From Rhizobium oryziradicis (GTDB taxonomy: Bacteria; Pseudomonadota; Alphaproteobacteria; Rhizobiales; Rhizobiaceae), in assembly GCF_001939045.1 (NCBI RefSeq), contig NZ_MKIM01000026.1, positions 88,017 to 152,016 of the forward strand: a DNA stretch of 64,000 bases. Reading direction: 5' to 3'. Positions 18,392 to 26,549 of the stretch are shown here, in pieces; position 1 is the first letter of the stretch; every line of letters begins with the position of its first letter. The notes beneath the pieces are model-generated. The model did no database searches, had not been told where the DNA came from, and saw nothing but the letters and a program-made list of their open reading frames with translations. Both the position numbers and the translations under genes were made by a program.

Positions 18392-19459
18392 ATGTCATGG
18401 ATCCCGACGCTATCACCCATAGGATCGCGCTATCTCGCATTGGCGGAGGCAATCGAGCTTGCGATCGAGACAGGCGAGTTGAAAGTTGGTGATAGGCTGC
18501 CACCTTATCGCGATATTGCTTGGCGGCTGGGCCTCGACACTTCGACAGTGACCAAAGCCTATCGCGAAGCATCGCGCCGTCACCTGATACATGGTGAAGT
18601 TGGCAAAGGCACTTATGTTCTGGGTCGAAGCAGGGCTGCCGAGATTTTCGCGTCCCTTGCGGATGATCCGGCAATTTTTGATCTTTCTGTAAATGCTCCA
18701 GTCGCCATGGAAGGCAGCGGGTTTGCAGCAGCAGTAGAGCAAGCCATCAGGACATCTAACACAGACTGGAGAAGATATCCGTCCCAAAAGCTCATTCACC
18801 GGCTGCGGATCGCGGGTGCTCGCTGGCTGGAAACACGCGGAATATTGGCGCGGCCGGAAGAGGTTGTGCCGGTAGCCGGCGGGCAGGCCGCACTCGCAGC
18901 GATCCTCAATGTCCTCGATATCAAACGCCTCGGCATTGAGGAACAAACATATTCAGGCGTCGTGGCGCTGGCACAAGGCCGTGCGATGAAGGCCGTTGAC
19001 TTGCGGATGGACGATGACGGCGTTCTGCCGAAAGCCTTGTCGGATGCGGCTGTCGATGCGGCAATACTGATACCGACACTGCACAATCCCAAAGGGAAAA
19101 TCTGGCCCATGTCGCGGCGGCAGGAGCTGCTGACAGCGGCCTCCCGCAACGGGACGCTCATCATAGAAGATGACGCCTATGGCCCATTGGCAGACATACA
19201 GCCTATGGCCGCTATGCATTCCAACGCGCCAATCCTTTTCGTCTCGACGCTTTCCAAGACCGTAGCTGCCGGGCTCAGGACCGGTTTTGTCTGGGGCAAA
19301 GGCCAAATGGTCGAGAGGCTGAGTTCTGCCGTCTACGCGACAAGCTGGAGTATGGCTCCGCTCATAATGGAGGATTGGCGTAGAGACTATAACGAGTTCC
19401 GGCCACACAGCGCGATCGGCAACCCCGCCGACATGAGCCTTAACCCCGGAAAATTCTAG
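18392..19459 (+). pseudogene. MocR/PdxR-type regulator truncated by an IS3 tail
   Basis: The first ~325 residues form a MocR protein. The GntR-type winged helix is at the N-terminus (LPPYRDIAWRLGLDTSTVTK). It is followed by an aminotransferase-like fold type I domain with the IIEDDAYG motif and the PLP-lysine region FVSTLSKTVAAGLRTGFVWG. After Ser-Met-Ala-Pro-Leu the frame changes identity to DWRRDYNEFRPHSAIGN, the C-terminus of an IS3-family transposase. The last ~100 residues of the regulator are therefore missing. It is divergent from the DMT transporter it probably regulated. Confidence 0.82.
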
Positions 19460-19486
19460 TTCTCTCTGGACCAAAATTGGGGGGCA
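19366..19486 (+). mobile_element. IS3-family element, right-end remnant
   Basis: Contains the last ~30 codons of an OrfB-type transposase (DWRRDYNEFRPHSAIGN) and a terminal sequence GGACCAAAATTGGGGGGCA ending at 19486. The rest of the element is absent. It is fused in frame to the MocR gene on the left and stops 2 bases before the stop codon of the SUKH gene on the right. Confidence 0.7.
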
Positions 19487-19488
19487 CT

Positions 19489-19983
19489 TCATTCCCCCTC
19501 AGTCTCATCATTAAGACCCTCAATAAGGTTTCGAACTTCCCTCAAAAGAAAATCGTCGAAGCTATCCGCTATTCTATCTTTTCCATGGGACACGCCGTTC
19601 CCAGGTGCCTCCCACACAGGCGCTTCGCCACGACCGTCTAATTCGCCACAGTCGATGAAATAGAACGGACCATAACCACTCGTTCCAATTCTGACCATTG
19701 ATCCAGAGATTAGCCCCTCTGCCCTGTCTTTCTCTGTCGCAAAAACAATATTGCTCGCATTCTTACCTTCCAATCCGGAGTTACCGATGCCAGCAATATC
19801 AATCGACTCGACCTGCAAAAGACCCAGCTCAAGAAGCATCGTGCGATATGAATTAGGGAGCTGCACATTTAAGCGCTGTTCCAAACGCATAATGTCCTCA
19901 TACGACGGGCACTTAACCGGAAGAGGGTCCAGTCCGTTTTCTTTCAAAAGCTTGAGTGCTTCTCGGTAGGCTTGCTCAGTCAT
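19489..19983 (-). CDS. SMI1/KNR4 (SUKH) family protein, probable immunity protein
   Basis: About 164 residues from the ATG at 19983, which has a GGGAAA element just upstream. The same frame is open to 20130 but that extension has no family resemblance. The SUKH start (YEDIMRLEQRLNVQLPNSYR, then TMLLELG), the IGTSGYGPFYFIDC core and the closing ADSFDDFLLREV helix are present. SUKH proteins commonly neutralise polymorphic toxins. It lies downstream of the decayed type VI effector gene and its neighbour, so it looks like a second immunity gene, perhaps an orphan. Confidence 0.72.
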   Translation of the reverse strand: MTEQAYREALKLLKENGLDPLPVKCPSYEDIMRLEQRLNVQLPNSYRTMLLELGLLQVESIDIAGIGNSGLEGKNASNIVFATEKDRAEGLISGSMVRIGTSGYGPFYFIDCGELDGRGEAPVWEAPGNGVSHGKDRIADSFDDFLLREVRNLIEGLNDETEGE

Positions 19984-20244
19984 GGTGCATTTCCCGGATG
20001 AATTTACAGCGAAATCGTCCACCTGCCTTGCGATATTTTCGTCGAGTTTACAATTGGCGATCCCACCGACCAACTTGTCATCGTCTAATCGCGGCATCAC
20101 GCTCAAACTATCCGCTGAAAATGGCTTCATCGGCTAGCTCCGGTAGAAAGTTTCGCGCGTGATCGACGCAACTTTACTAACTATCAATAAGCGCCTGCAT
20201 TTCGACCCTCCTCAGCTAGGAGTCAAAGTTATAATTAGAACCCG

Positions 20245-21186
20245 TTATACCTTCAAATCCAGTTTACCCGTTACCTTCGCGTAGAGCGGCAGAACCTTTT
20301 CAAGGATGTCGTCGCGTGGTACCGGAAACGGATGATGATACCGTCCCAACGGTGTTGCGTCGAAAAGAGGATGCTCAACATAGGGAATATCCAAGCCACG
20401 CTGTTCGCGGATACGGCAAGCGGCCAGAATCTCCACCGGGAATAGCCAATACTCCTCATCACGCACCGGATCGTAATCGTCTGTTCCGATCCCCATCACA
20501 TGAAAATTGGCTGCCTCGATCAGCGCTTCGCCAAATACGCTCGCGCTCGGATCGAAAAGAGCTTTCAACAGCGGATGAAACCCTTCCAGTTGCTCATCTT
20601 TAGGCTCGAAGTCAAACACCTCGTCGCTCCCACGCCAGGCCTTGTAGAGCTTCACTGACAGCCACGGCAAATACTGAGGCAAGCTTTCCCATGAGATGCT
20701 TCCGTTCCCGTCTTCCTGCGCATCCCAGCGATCAAGCATCGTTTCGGCAAGACGATCGGCATGGTTCATCCAGCCAAATGAGAGCATCGTGGAGACAGTG
20801 GTGAAATCACGCATCGAAAACCGGTAGCCTGCTGGATCATCAGATTCCATAATGGCGTGGGCAGTTTCGTAATACCAGAATTTGTAGAGGCCCGATAACG
20901 ATAGTTCCTCAGTGGGGTAGGTCGTATAGTTTAAGCTTTTGTCTTCAGCTAGCCTCAAATACCAAGAACTTATATCTCGGAAAGAACTAGGTATTAGTTT
21001 TTTTTGCGTTTGTTGATCGTTCAGAAACGGCTGTATTTTCTTTTCAATCGGTTTGGAAAATAAGTGATTTTTGTTAAATGGTTCAAGAACCCAATCACGG
21101 ACATCCTCGCGCTCCGTTTTCAGAGTTTTCTCCGTTTTGAGACGTATATTGCTGTTCATTGATTTATCCGCATAGCTTCGAGCCAT
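20245..21186 (-). CDS. Probable cognate immunity protein of the type VI effector (family not recognised)
   Basis: A 313-residue soluble protein rich in aromatic and acidic residues (for example FGWMNHADRLAETMLDRWDA, WLFPVEILAACR, YDPVRDEEYW), without signal peptide or membrane helix. I do not recognise its family; a distant DUF1910/DUF1911 immunity relation is possible. The argument for immunity is positional. Its ATG overlaps the stop of the repaired effector frame as TAATG (21188-21184), a translational coupling typical of toxin/immunity pairs. Base composition is more AT-rich than the flanking metabolic genes. Confidence 0.55.
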   Translation of the reverse strand: MARSYADKSMNSNIRLKTEKTLKTEREDVRDWVLEPFNKNHLFSKPIEKKIQPFLNDQQTQKKLIPSSFRDISSWYLRLAEDKSLNYTTYPTEELSLSGLYKFWYYETAHAIMESDDPAGYRFSMRDFTTVSTMLSFGWMNHADRLAETMLDRWDAQEDGNGSISWESLPQYLPWLSVKLYKAWRGSDEVFDFEPKDEQLEGFHPLLKALFDPSASVFGEALIEAANFHVMGIGTDDYDPVRDEEYWLFPVEILAACRIREQRGLDIPYVEHPLFDATPLGRYHHPFPVPRDDILEKVLPLYAKVTGKLDLKV

Positions 21187-22566
21187 TAATGATCTGAAAT
21201 TTGATTATTTACGGGCGTAGGTGGGCCTGTTGAGGGCGGACCTTGTATTGTTTTGTCTTTCGATTTGCGTTCCGCTCTTCGTGTCCGTTTTTTCTCCTTA
21301 TTTTCACGCCACTTTTTATAGGCGGCATCATTTCGCTTCCAAGGTTCTGTGCCCTCCTCGGTGAATGTGCCATCGGCATTCTTTTTAAGCTTTATTTTTT
21401 GTATGCCACTGGTTCGCCAGCATCAATTCTATCAAGAAGAGATTCGGCATATTCTCTGTCTGAGAAACTAAGAGATTTATACGGCCCTTGTCCTGCGCTC
21501 ATCTGTGACAATCGTGATCTAACGAAATCTTCGCCCCCAAAAGCTCATCGCCATACATGCGGTAATCACCGCGTGTAGAGGTTTTGATCTCGCTGGAAGT
21601 GAGGGGGTCATCTTTTACGTTATCGATGCCATTGCCTGAACCGTTTTGGAGAGACCGCCCGCCATATTTACCTTCGTAAAACTTCTCTCCCTCTTTGCCG
21701 TTGGCTAGGCTTTCTTTGCCTTTCTCCCGCTGCCTGTCTTTCTTGGCAGCGTCTGCATCCTGGACCGCTGCTGGCCCCTTGTCTGGATCCGGGCGTGTCG
21801 TGCCCTGATTATCCGACCCAAGAATACGCCGCTCAGCCTCATTGAACTCTGATTTTTCGACCTTCCCAAGTTCGAATACGCTGCCAGGCCGATCCTTGCG
21901 AAGGAGCGAAACAACGAACTTCTCACCTCTCTTTACTGCGGTCATTCCAACTCTGGCCGCAACCGCGCCAACGCCAGCTGTTACCGCAGCAATTGCCGCT
22001 ATGACCGCATTTTCAAGAATGGCAAAGGCGAGGTCTATCCCAAATTTGCAGAGTGCAATTTTCCACTGTCCGCTTCAGCAAAGCTGCTTGATCTCCTCAT
22101 ATGTCTTTTTGGCGTAACTGACGATCTGGTCCTGTAAGGTGTTCCAATCGCGCTTAAAACGTTCACGGGCCTTCGCCCTTTCTGATTCGTTGAGCTTTTC
22201 GGCGCGTAGCTTGGCTGTTTGGTCGGCCATCTTGTCGCCGCCGATCATGGCGTGACGCTCAAATTATTCGCCAACAGCGAAATAACCGTCTAATAGACCG
22301 CCACCCCAACCGAGCGAAGCGTCGTTTGCCATATTGTTGGCTTTAGACAGAACGCTGCCAGTGTCCTTGAGCAGATCGGAAACGGCAGCCTTGATTTTTT
22401 CAACGGCTTGTTTTTGTTGCTCGGCACCGTAAATGCCAGCGATGACGCCGAGAAAATGCACCTGAGCGGCATATTGCCCTGCAACATCCATAGCGTGCGC
22501 AACACATTGGTTGTCACCAATATACTGGTCTGGAGCTTGCACATCAGGCGCTGGATGCGGTCCCAT
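21186..22566 (-). pseudogene. Type VI-associated effector with PD-(D/E)xK-like nuclease tail, frame-disrupted
   Basis: One frame runs from ATG 22566 (MGPHPAPDVQAPDQYIGDNQ) through an in-frame TAA (22266-22264), a second start (MIGGDKMADQ at 22248), an in-frame TGA (22077-22075), a hydrophobic helix (AVIAAIAAVTAGVGAVAA) and a C-terminal domain with GNGIDNV, SEIKTS and, after restoring one base in a run of five G at about 21535, GGEDFVRSRLSQMSAGQG. A further lost A near 21395 hides the final basic tail, which ends in TAA overlapping the next gene. The GIDxV...ExKTS...GGxxFVxSRL pattern is a PD-(D/E)xK nuclease toxin signature. The two frameshifts sit in homopolymers and could be sequencing errors; the two stops could not. 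Confidence 0.62.
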
Positions 22567-22567
22567 C

Positions 22568-23368
22568 TCAGCTCTGCCCGTCCAAGCCAAAATGAGACAT
22601 GGCGAGCGACGCCACTGTCATGGACGGATAAGAAAGAATCGAACCAATGGAATTCGATACGGTCCTTGGTCCCAACGCAGATTCCGAAATGGCGGCCAAA
22701 GAGGAGGTTAGAGCGGACGTGTCGCCTCCATGGAGGCTTGTCGCCTTGGTAATGAGGTTTAGGACATTTGAGTTGATGTCGGTTGAGGCACCGGAGAACG
22801 AAAATGGCTCTTTTGTGCGCTCTACGCCCAAACTCGAAAAGAATGTCTCGCGATAGGTGTCGCGAATGCCTCGCCGCTCGTCTTCCTTGATGATGAACTC
22901 GCCATCTTCATATAACGGAGCAGAGGCTGCAGCCGGAATACCGTGTTCGGAAAACAATGTTTCCATCACCTGGAGGGCCGTCATATTCTGCCAGATGCGG
23001 CAATCAGACCGGCGAGACAGCAACCACATCTGCGGGCGAAGCGTCAGCGTATAGCTGCGAAGCCCGCGTGTGACCGGCGGGCCTTCGAATAAGTTGGTGA
23101 CCAACCCATTGAACGGACGGCGCACGCCTTCCTCTCCAAACTCACCTTGCCGAATTTCCAACGGCACATCGACCAGCTTGCCAATCAGCTCTTCCGGCTT
23201 GACCGCCTCGCGCTTGGCCCGCACATTCAGGGTGATCTCAAACAGACGATTGACACCTTCATCCACCATCAATCGCTCTGGCAGCAATTGATCCTCACCC
23301 AGAGGCGAAGACACATTCAAAACACGACTGGCCTGAATGAAATCAGCGGATGAGAGTACGTCATCCAT
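22568..23368 (-). pseudogene. vgrG: Type VI secretion tip protein VgrG, shortened
   Basis: From the ATG at 23368, the first ~150 residues are a VgrG/gp27-like base domain (LNVSSPLGEDQLLPERLMVD, then a RPFNGLVTNLF strand and the SYTLTLRPQMWLLSRR motif). Instead of continuing into the gp5-like spike, the frame changes to an unrelated low-complexity segment and stops at about 266 residues; VgrG proteins are usually 600 or more. This fits a large internal deletion. The stop and the ATG of the downstream effector frame are separated by one base. No other type VI core gene is in the window. Confidence 0.72.
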
Positions 23369-23588
23369 ACGGAAAGCCCCCAAAATGTCGTTTTCAAAAA
23401 ATCAAAAGATCGTATCGATGGTCACGGAATGCTCAGCGCAAAGCTACTAATGCCACGAAGCTAGGCATCATTCCTAAAAGGTCGAGGTCTGGGTTGTATC
23501 TTTTTGGAAGGTGGAGATTAGGCTTGCGGTAATGCATGCTTTGACCGGGCCTTATTAAGCGGACGGTCTCCTAGACCGACATCTGAGA

Positions 23589-24406
23589 GGCATCGTAACG
23601 TTAACGTGCTATCGATCAAAATGTGGGATCTTACTGCATGACCAGATCTCGGCGTGATCCCCTTTATCGTCGCCACCGGTTTCCCGCCGAGGTGATTGCC
23701 CATGCTGTTTGGCTGTATTTCCGGTTTCCGTTGAGCCTGCGGATGGTCGAGGATCTGCTGGCAACGCGTGGCATCATCGTCTCTCATCAAACCGTGCGGC
23801 TCTGGGCTGGGAAATTCGGCAGACACTTTGCCAATGACATCCGCAAACGATTTGCTGGCAAGCTCTGGGACAAATGGCATTTCGATGAGGTTGTCATCAC
23901 CATCGGCGGAAGGAAACACTGGCTTTGGCGCGCCGTTGATCAGGATGGCTTTGTTCTCGACGTGCTGGCGCAAAGCCGCCGCAATGCCAAGGCGGCAGAG
24001 CGTTTGATGCGCAAGCTCCTGAAAGCCCAAGGCAGCGCGCCGCGTGTGATGATCACCGACAAACTACGATCCTATGACACTGCAAAGCGGGAGGTTATTC
24101 CCTGCGTTGAGCATCGTTCTCACAAAGGATTGAACAATCGGGCGGAAAACTCTCATCAGCCCGTCCGACGACGGGAGAGGATCATGAAGCGCTTCAAGTC
24201 AACACGACAGCTTCAGCGTTTCGTTTCCATCCATGACCCGGTCACCAACCTTTTTCACATTCCCCGCCACGATATTCCAACCAATCACCATCGCGAACTG
24301 CGAACAGCTGCCATGCAAGCATGGCACCAAATGGCGCGCCTTCACGCCGCATGAACTAATTTCTCATGCACAAATGTTGCGTTCAAGGCGGTAAGTTTAC
24401 AGTGTC
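23589..24406 (+). mobile_element. IS6-family insertion sequence, copy 1 (818 bp)
   Basis: Bounded by GGCATCGTAACGTTAACG on the left and CGGTAAGTTTACAGTGTC on the right, imperfect inverted repeats. The limits are set by comparison with copy 2, to which it is nearly identical over exactly 818 bases. No 8-base target duplication is visible (ATCTGAGA versus ACGAGACC), which points to recombination after insertion. Confidence 0.85.
23638..24354 (+). CDS. IS6-family transposase (copy 1, catalytic residues intact)
   Basis: 238 residues from ATG 23638. Contains the IS6 N-terminus (RHRFPAEVIAHAVWLYFRFP, then an SLRMVEDLLA helix) and the DDE triad: Asp in KWHFDEVVITIGGRKHW, Asp in VMITDKLRSY, and Glu in NNRAENSHQP. 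Length is normal. This copy is the potentially active member of the inverted pair. Confidence 0.92.
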   Translation: MTRSRRDPLYRRHRFPAEVIAHAVWLYFRFPLSLRMVEDLLATRGIIVSHQTVRLWAGKFGRHFANDIRKRFAGKLWDKWHFDEVVITIGGRKHWLWRAVDQDGFVLDVLAQSRRNAKAAERLMRKLLKAQGSAPRVMITDKLRSYDTAKREVIPCVEHRSHKGLNNRAENSHQPVRRRERIMKRFKSTRQLQRFVSIHDPVTNLFHIPRHDIPTNHHRELRTAAMQAWHQMARLHAA

Positions 24407-24495
24407 ACGAGACCAAATGATTGGTCGCTCTAAAATGTTACGAATAACGCTGCAAAATCAAGTTAACGATTTACTTAAAAATCAAAGGTGAGACA

Positions 24496-25137
24496 ATGGA
24501 ACTGGATCTTCTTCTTTCTCGGATAAATTCCACAGTTCTATTAGAACACATTCCTTCATCGAATGGTTTTTCTTTTCGCGAAGATATTCTTCATAAGGAT
24601 CCATCAGTCCGGAAAAAAGCATTTTTCGATTTATTGGACCAGGCTATGTTAAAAATGCCAACATCAAAAAACATAATAAAATCAATGTTTAATGATGCTT
24701 ATTTAATTTCTATTTCTGAAAAATACTATTACATCTACGAAGGAAGCGACGATGGCGATGTGTTTTTCTACATATCAGGCGTTCCATTGCTGAAAAGGCA
24801 AATTTTAGGAAATGTCGATATTTTCTATCGTCATTTAGACGGATTCTGCGATCTCAATATGCAGGGCGGTATACTTCCTCTACATTTAATTAAACTTTTA
24901 GGCTCAGATGGTTATGATTATCTTGAAGAACCCTCAGCCAGCGTAGCGAATAGATTGCTTGGAGAGAACGTTCATATTTTCAATAGCGGCGGCAAAGGGC
25001 AAGGCTATTTGAATATAGAAAGTACCCATTCTACAAATCCAACAGCTCATGTGTTGTGGCTGGATGACGATGAACCAATGATTGGAATAGATTTTTGGGA
25101 TCTCATGGATAATTGGACAGAGATCGCTATTACTTGA
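24496..25137 (+). CDS. AT-rich cargo protein between inverted IS6 copies, possible immunity protein
   Basis: 213 residues with a good ribosome site (AAAGGTGAG ending 3 bases before ATG). The codons are far more A/T-rich than any metabolic neighbour, a sign of transfer. No signal peptide or membrane helix. Aromatic-rich segments (EKYYYIYEG, DVFFYISG) and the ending HVLWLDDDEPMIGIDFWDLM resemble the closing strand-helix of SUKH-like immunity proteins, but I cannot assign a family. It lies between IS copies within a type VI effector neighbourhood, next to a PAAR-like fragment. Confidence 0.6.
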   Translation: MELDLLLSRINSTVLLEHIPSSNGFSFREDILHKDPSVRKKAFFDLLDQAMLKMPTSKNIIKSMFNDAYLISISEKYYYIYEGSDDGDVFFYISGVPLLKRQILGNVDIFYRHLDGFCDLNMQGGILPLHLIKLLGSDGYDYLEEPSASVANRLLGENVHIFNSGGKGQGYLNIESTHSTNPTAHVLWLDDDEPMIGIDFWDLMDNWTEIAIT

Positions 25138-25189
25138 GCGTCGAAAATGCGATTACCGACCAAATTTGCACGCGACCTGCGCGGCGGTC

Positions 25190-25408
25190 AAGCGGCTCGA
25201 TTCAACATTTTCAAAACCTTATGGCGATGAGTTTTGCACCGGCAAAGACGTAAAATCCGGCACGGTTGGCGATGTGGTAGAACCTGTCACATCCTCCGCC
25301 ATCGTGCGTGCCAATGGCATCTCTGTGCAACGCCACACAGACCGCTGCACCCTCAACAATGGCAACTGCCCGGCGAATATGTCAGGCACTGTAAACTTAC
25401 CGCCTTGA
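25190..25408 (+). pseudogene. PAAR-like (DUF4150-type) domain fragment
   Basis: The frame contains TSSAIVRANGISVQRHTDRC followed by TLNNGNCPAN, resembling the repeated metal-binding turn of PAAR/DUF4150 spike-tip domains (VFVNGK..VRHGD..TMNNGN). It has no start codon of its own: the only candidate is a TTG at 25166. It is cut at 25385 by the end of IS copy 2. PAAR-like proteins cap VgrG spikes and carry effectors, so this is probably the head of another lost effector. Confidence 0.45.
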
Positions 25409-26202
25409 ACGCAACATTTGTGCATGAGAAATTAGTTCATGCGGCGTGAAGGCGCGCCATTTGGTGCCATGCTTGCATGGCAGCTGTTCGCAGTTCGCGA
25501 TGGTGATTGGTTGGAATATCGTGGCGGGGAATGTGAAAAAGGTTGGTGACCGGGTCATGGATGGAAACGAAACGCTGAAGCTGTCGTGTTGACTTGAAGC
25601 GCTTCATGATCCTCTCCCGTCGTCGGACGGGCTGATGAGAGTTTTCCGCCTGATTGTTCAATCCCTTGTGAGAACGATGCTCAACGCTGGGCATAACCTC
25701 CCGCTTTGCAGTATCATAGGATCGTCGTTTATTGGTGATCATCACACGCGGCGCGCGGCCTTGGGCTTTCAGGAGCTTGCGCTTCAAACGCTTTGCCGCC
25801 TTGGCATTGCGGCGGCTTTGCGCCAGCACGTCGAGGACAAAGCCATCCTGATCAACGGCGCGCCAAAGCCAGTGTTTCCTTCCACCGATGGTGATGACAA
25901 CCTCATCGAAATGCCATTTGTCCCAGAGCTTGCCAGTAAATTGTTTGCGGATGTCATTGGCAAAGTGTCTGCCGAATTTCTCAGCCCAGAGCCGCACGGT
26001 TTGATGAGAGACGATGATGCCACGCGTTGCCAGCAGATCCTCGACCATCCGCAGGCTCAACGGAAACCGGAAATACAGCCAAACAGCATGGGCAATCACC
26101 TCGGCGGGAAACCGGTGGCGACGATAAAGGGGATCACGCCGAGATCTGGTCATGCAGTAAGATCCCACATTTTGATCGATAGCACGTTAACGTTACGATG
26201 CC
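25385..26202 (-). mobile_element. IS6-family insertion sequence, copy 2 (818 bp, inverted)
   Basis: Ends are GGCACTGTAAACTTACCG at 25385 and CGTTAACGTTACGATGCC at 26202, inverted relative to copy 1 at 23589-24406. The two copies face each other around 978 bases of cargo. Flanks ATATGTCA and CTTGTACC are not a duplication. One flank is the PAAR-like fragment, the other an IS110-type transposase fragment. Confidence 0.85.
25437..26153 (-). CDS. IS6-family transposase (copy 2, catalytic Asp replaced by Asn)
   Basis: Same length as copy 1 and differing at about a dozen residues. The second catalytic position reads VMITNKRRSY instead of VMITDKLRSY, an Asp-to-Asn change expected to abolish DDE catalysis. 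The other two acidic residues (HFDEV, QAENSHQ) are kept. The element could still be moved in trans by copy 1. Confidence 0.88.
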   Translation of the reverse strand: MTRSRRDPLYRRHRFPAEVIAHAVWLYFRFPLSLRMVEDLLATRGIIVSHQTVRLWAEKFGRHFANDIRKQFTGKLWDKWHFDEVVITIGGRKHWLWRAVDQDGFVLDVLAQSRRNAKAAKRLKRKLLKAQGRAPRVMITNKRRSYDTAKREVMPSVEHRSHKGLNNQAENSHQPVRRRERIMKRFKSTRQLQRFVSIHDPVTNLFHIPRHDIPTNHHRELRTAAMQAWHQMARLHAA

Positions 26203-26386
26203 CTTGTACCAGGCCGCGCTCGCCGCTGCGTGTCATAATCCTGTTTTGAAAGCCGTCGCACAACGACTGAAGGAGCGTGGGAAACAACACAAGCTCGTTA
26301 TCGTCGCAGTCCCAAGAAGGCTCGTAACCATCGCAAACGCGATCCTCAAAAACAGATCCAAATGGAACCATCTAAGTCCAACTTAG
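26203..26386 (+). pseudogene. IS110-family transposase C-terminal fragment
   Basis: The frame LYQAALAAACHNPVLKAVAQ then a KERGKQHKLVIVAVPRRL segment is the C-terminal transposase_20-adjacent tail of IS110/IS1111 enzymes (..NPVLKAFYERL..GKPKKVALTAVMRKLL..LNAMLR). It starts exactly at the end of IS6 copy 2. The missing 5' part is not on the other side of that IS, so the locus was rearranged. Confidence 0.65.
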
Positions 26387-26497
26387 ACACAGTTGCTAGA
26401 GCTTCAGCTTTAGGCAAGAGTATTCAGAATCATCGACACGCTGCACAATATTTGGAGCGGGAAATTATCGCACGACGGTCAATACACCGTTGAACGC

Positions 26498-26515
26498 AAA
26501 AATCTGCGACAGGCC
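26498..26515. repeat. Solo IS6-type terminal repeat
   Basis: AAAAATCTGCGACAGGCC closely matches the outer end of the IS6 element that finishes at 61349 (AAAAACTTGCGACAGGCC). No transposase is attached. It lies 35 bases from the last gene of the catabolic cluster and marks a past insertion or deletion end point. Confidence 0.5.
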
Positions 26516-26549
26516 CAATTATGATGTCGTCCACCCGCTGTCCTTTTAT

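Noticed and set aside
23589..26202. Inverted IS6 pair as a classical composite transposon
   Set aside because: No matching 8-base target duplication outside the pair or around either copy. An IS110 fragment and a PAAR fragment at the edges indicate rearrangement.
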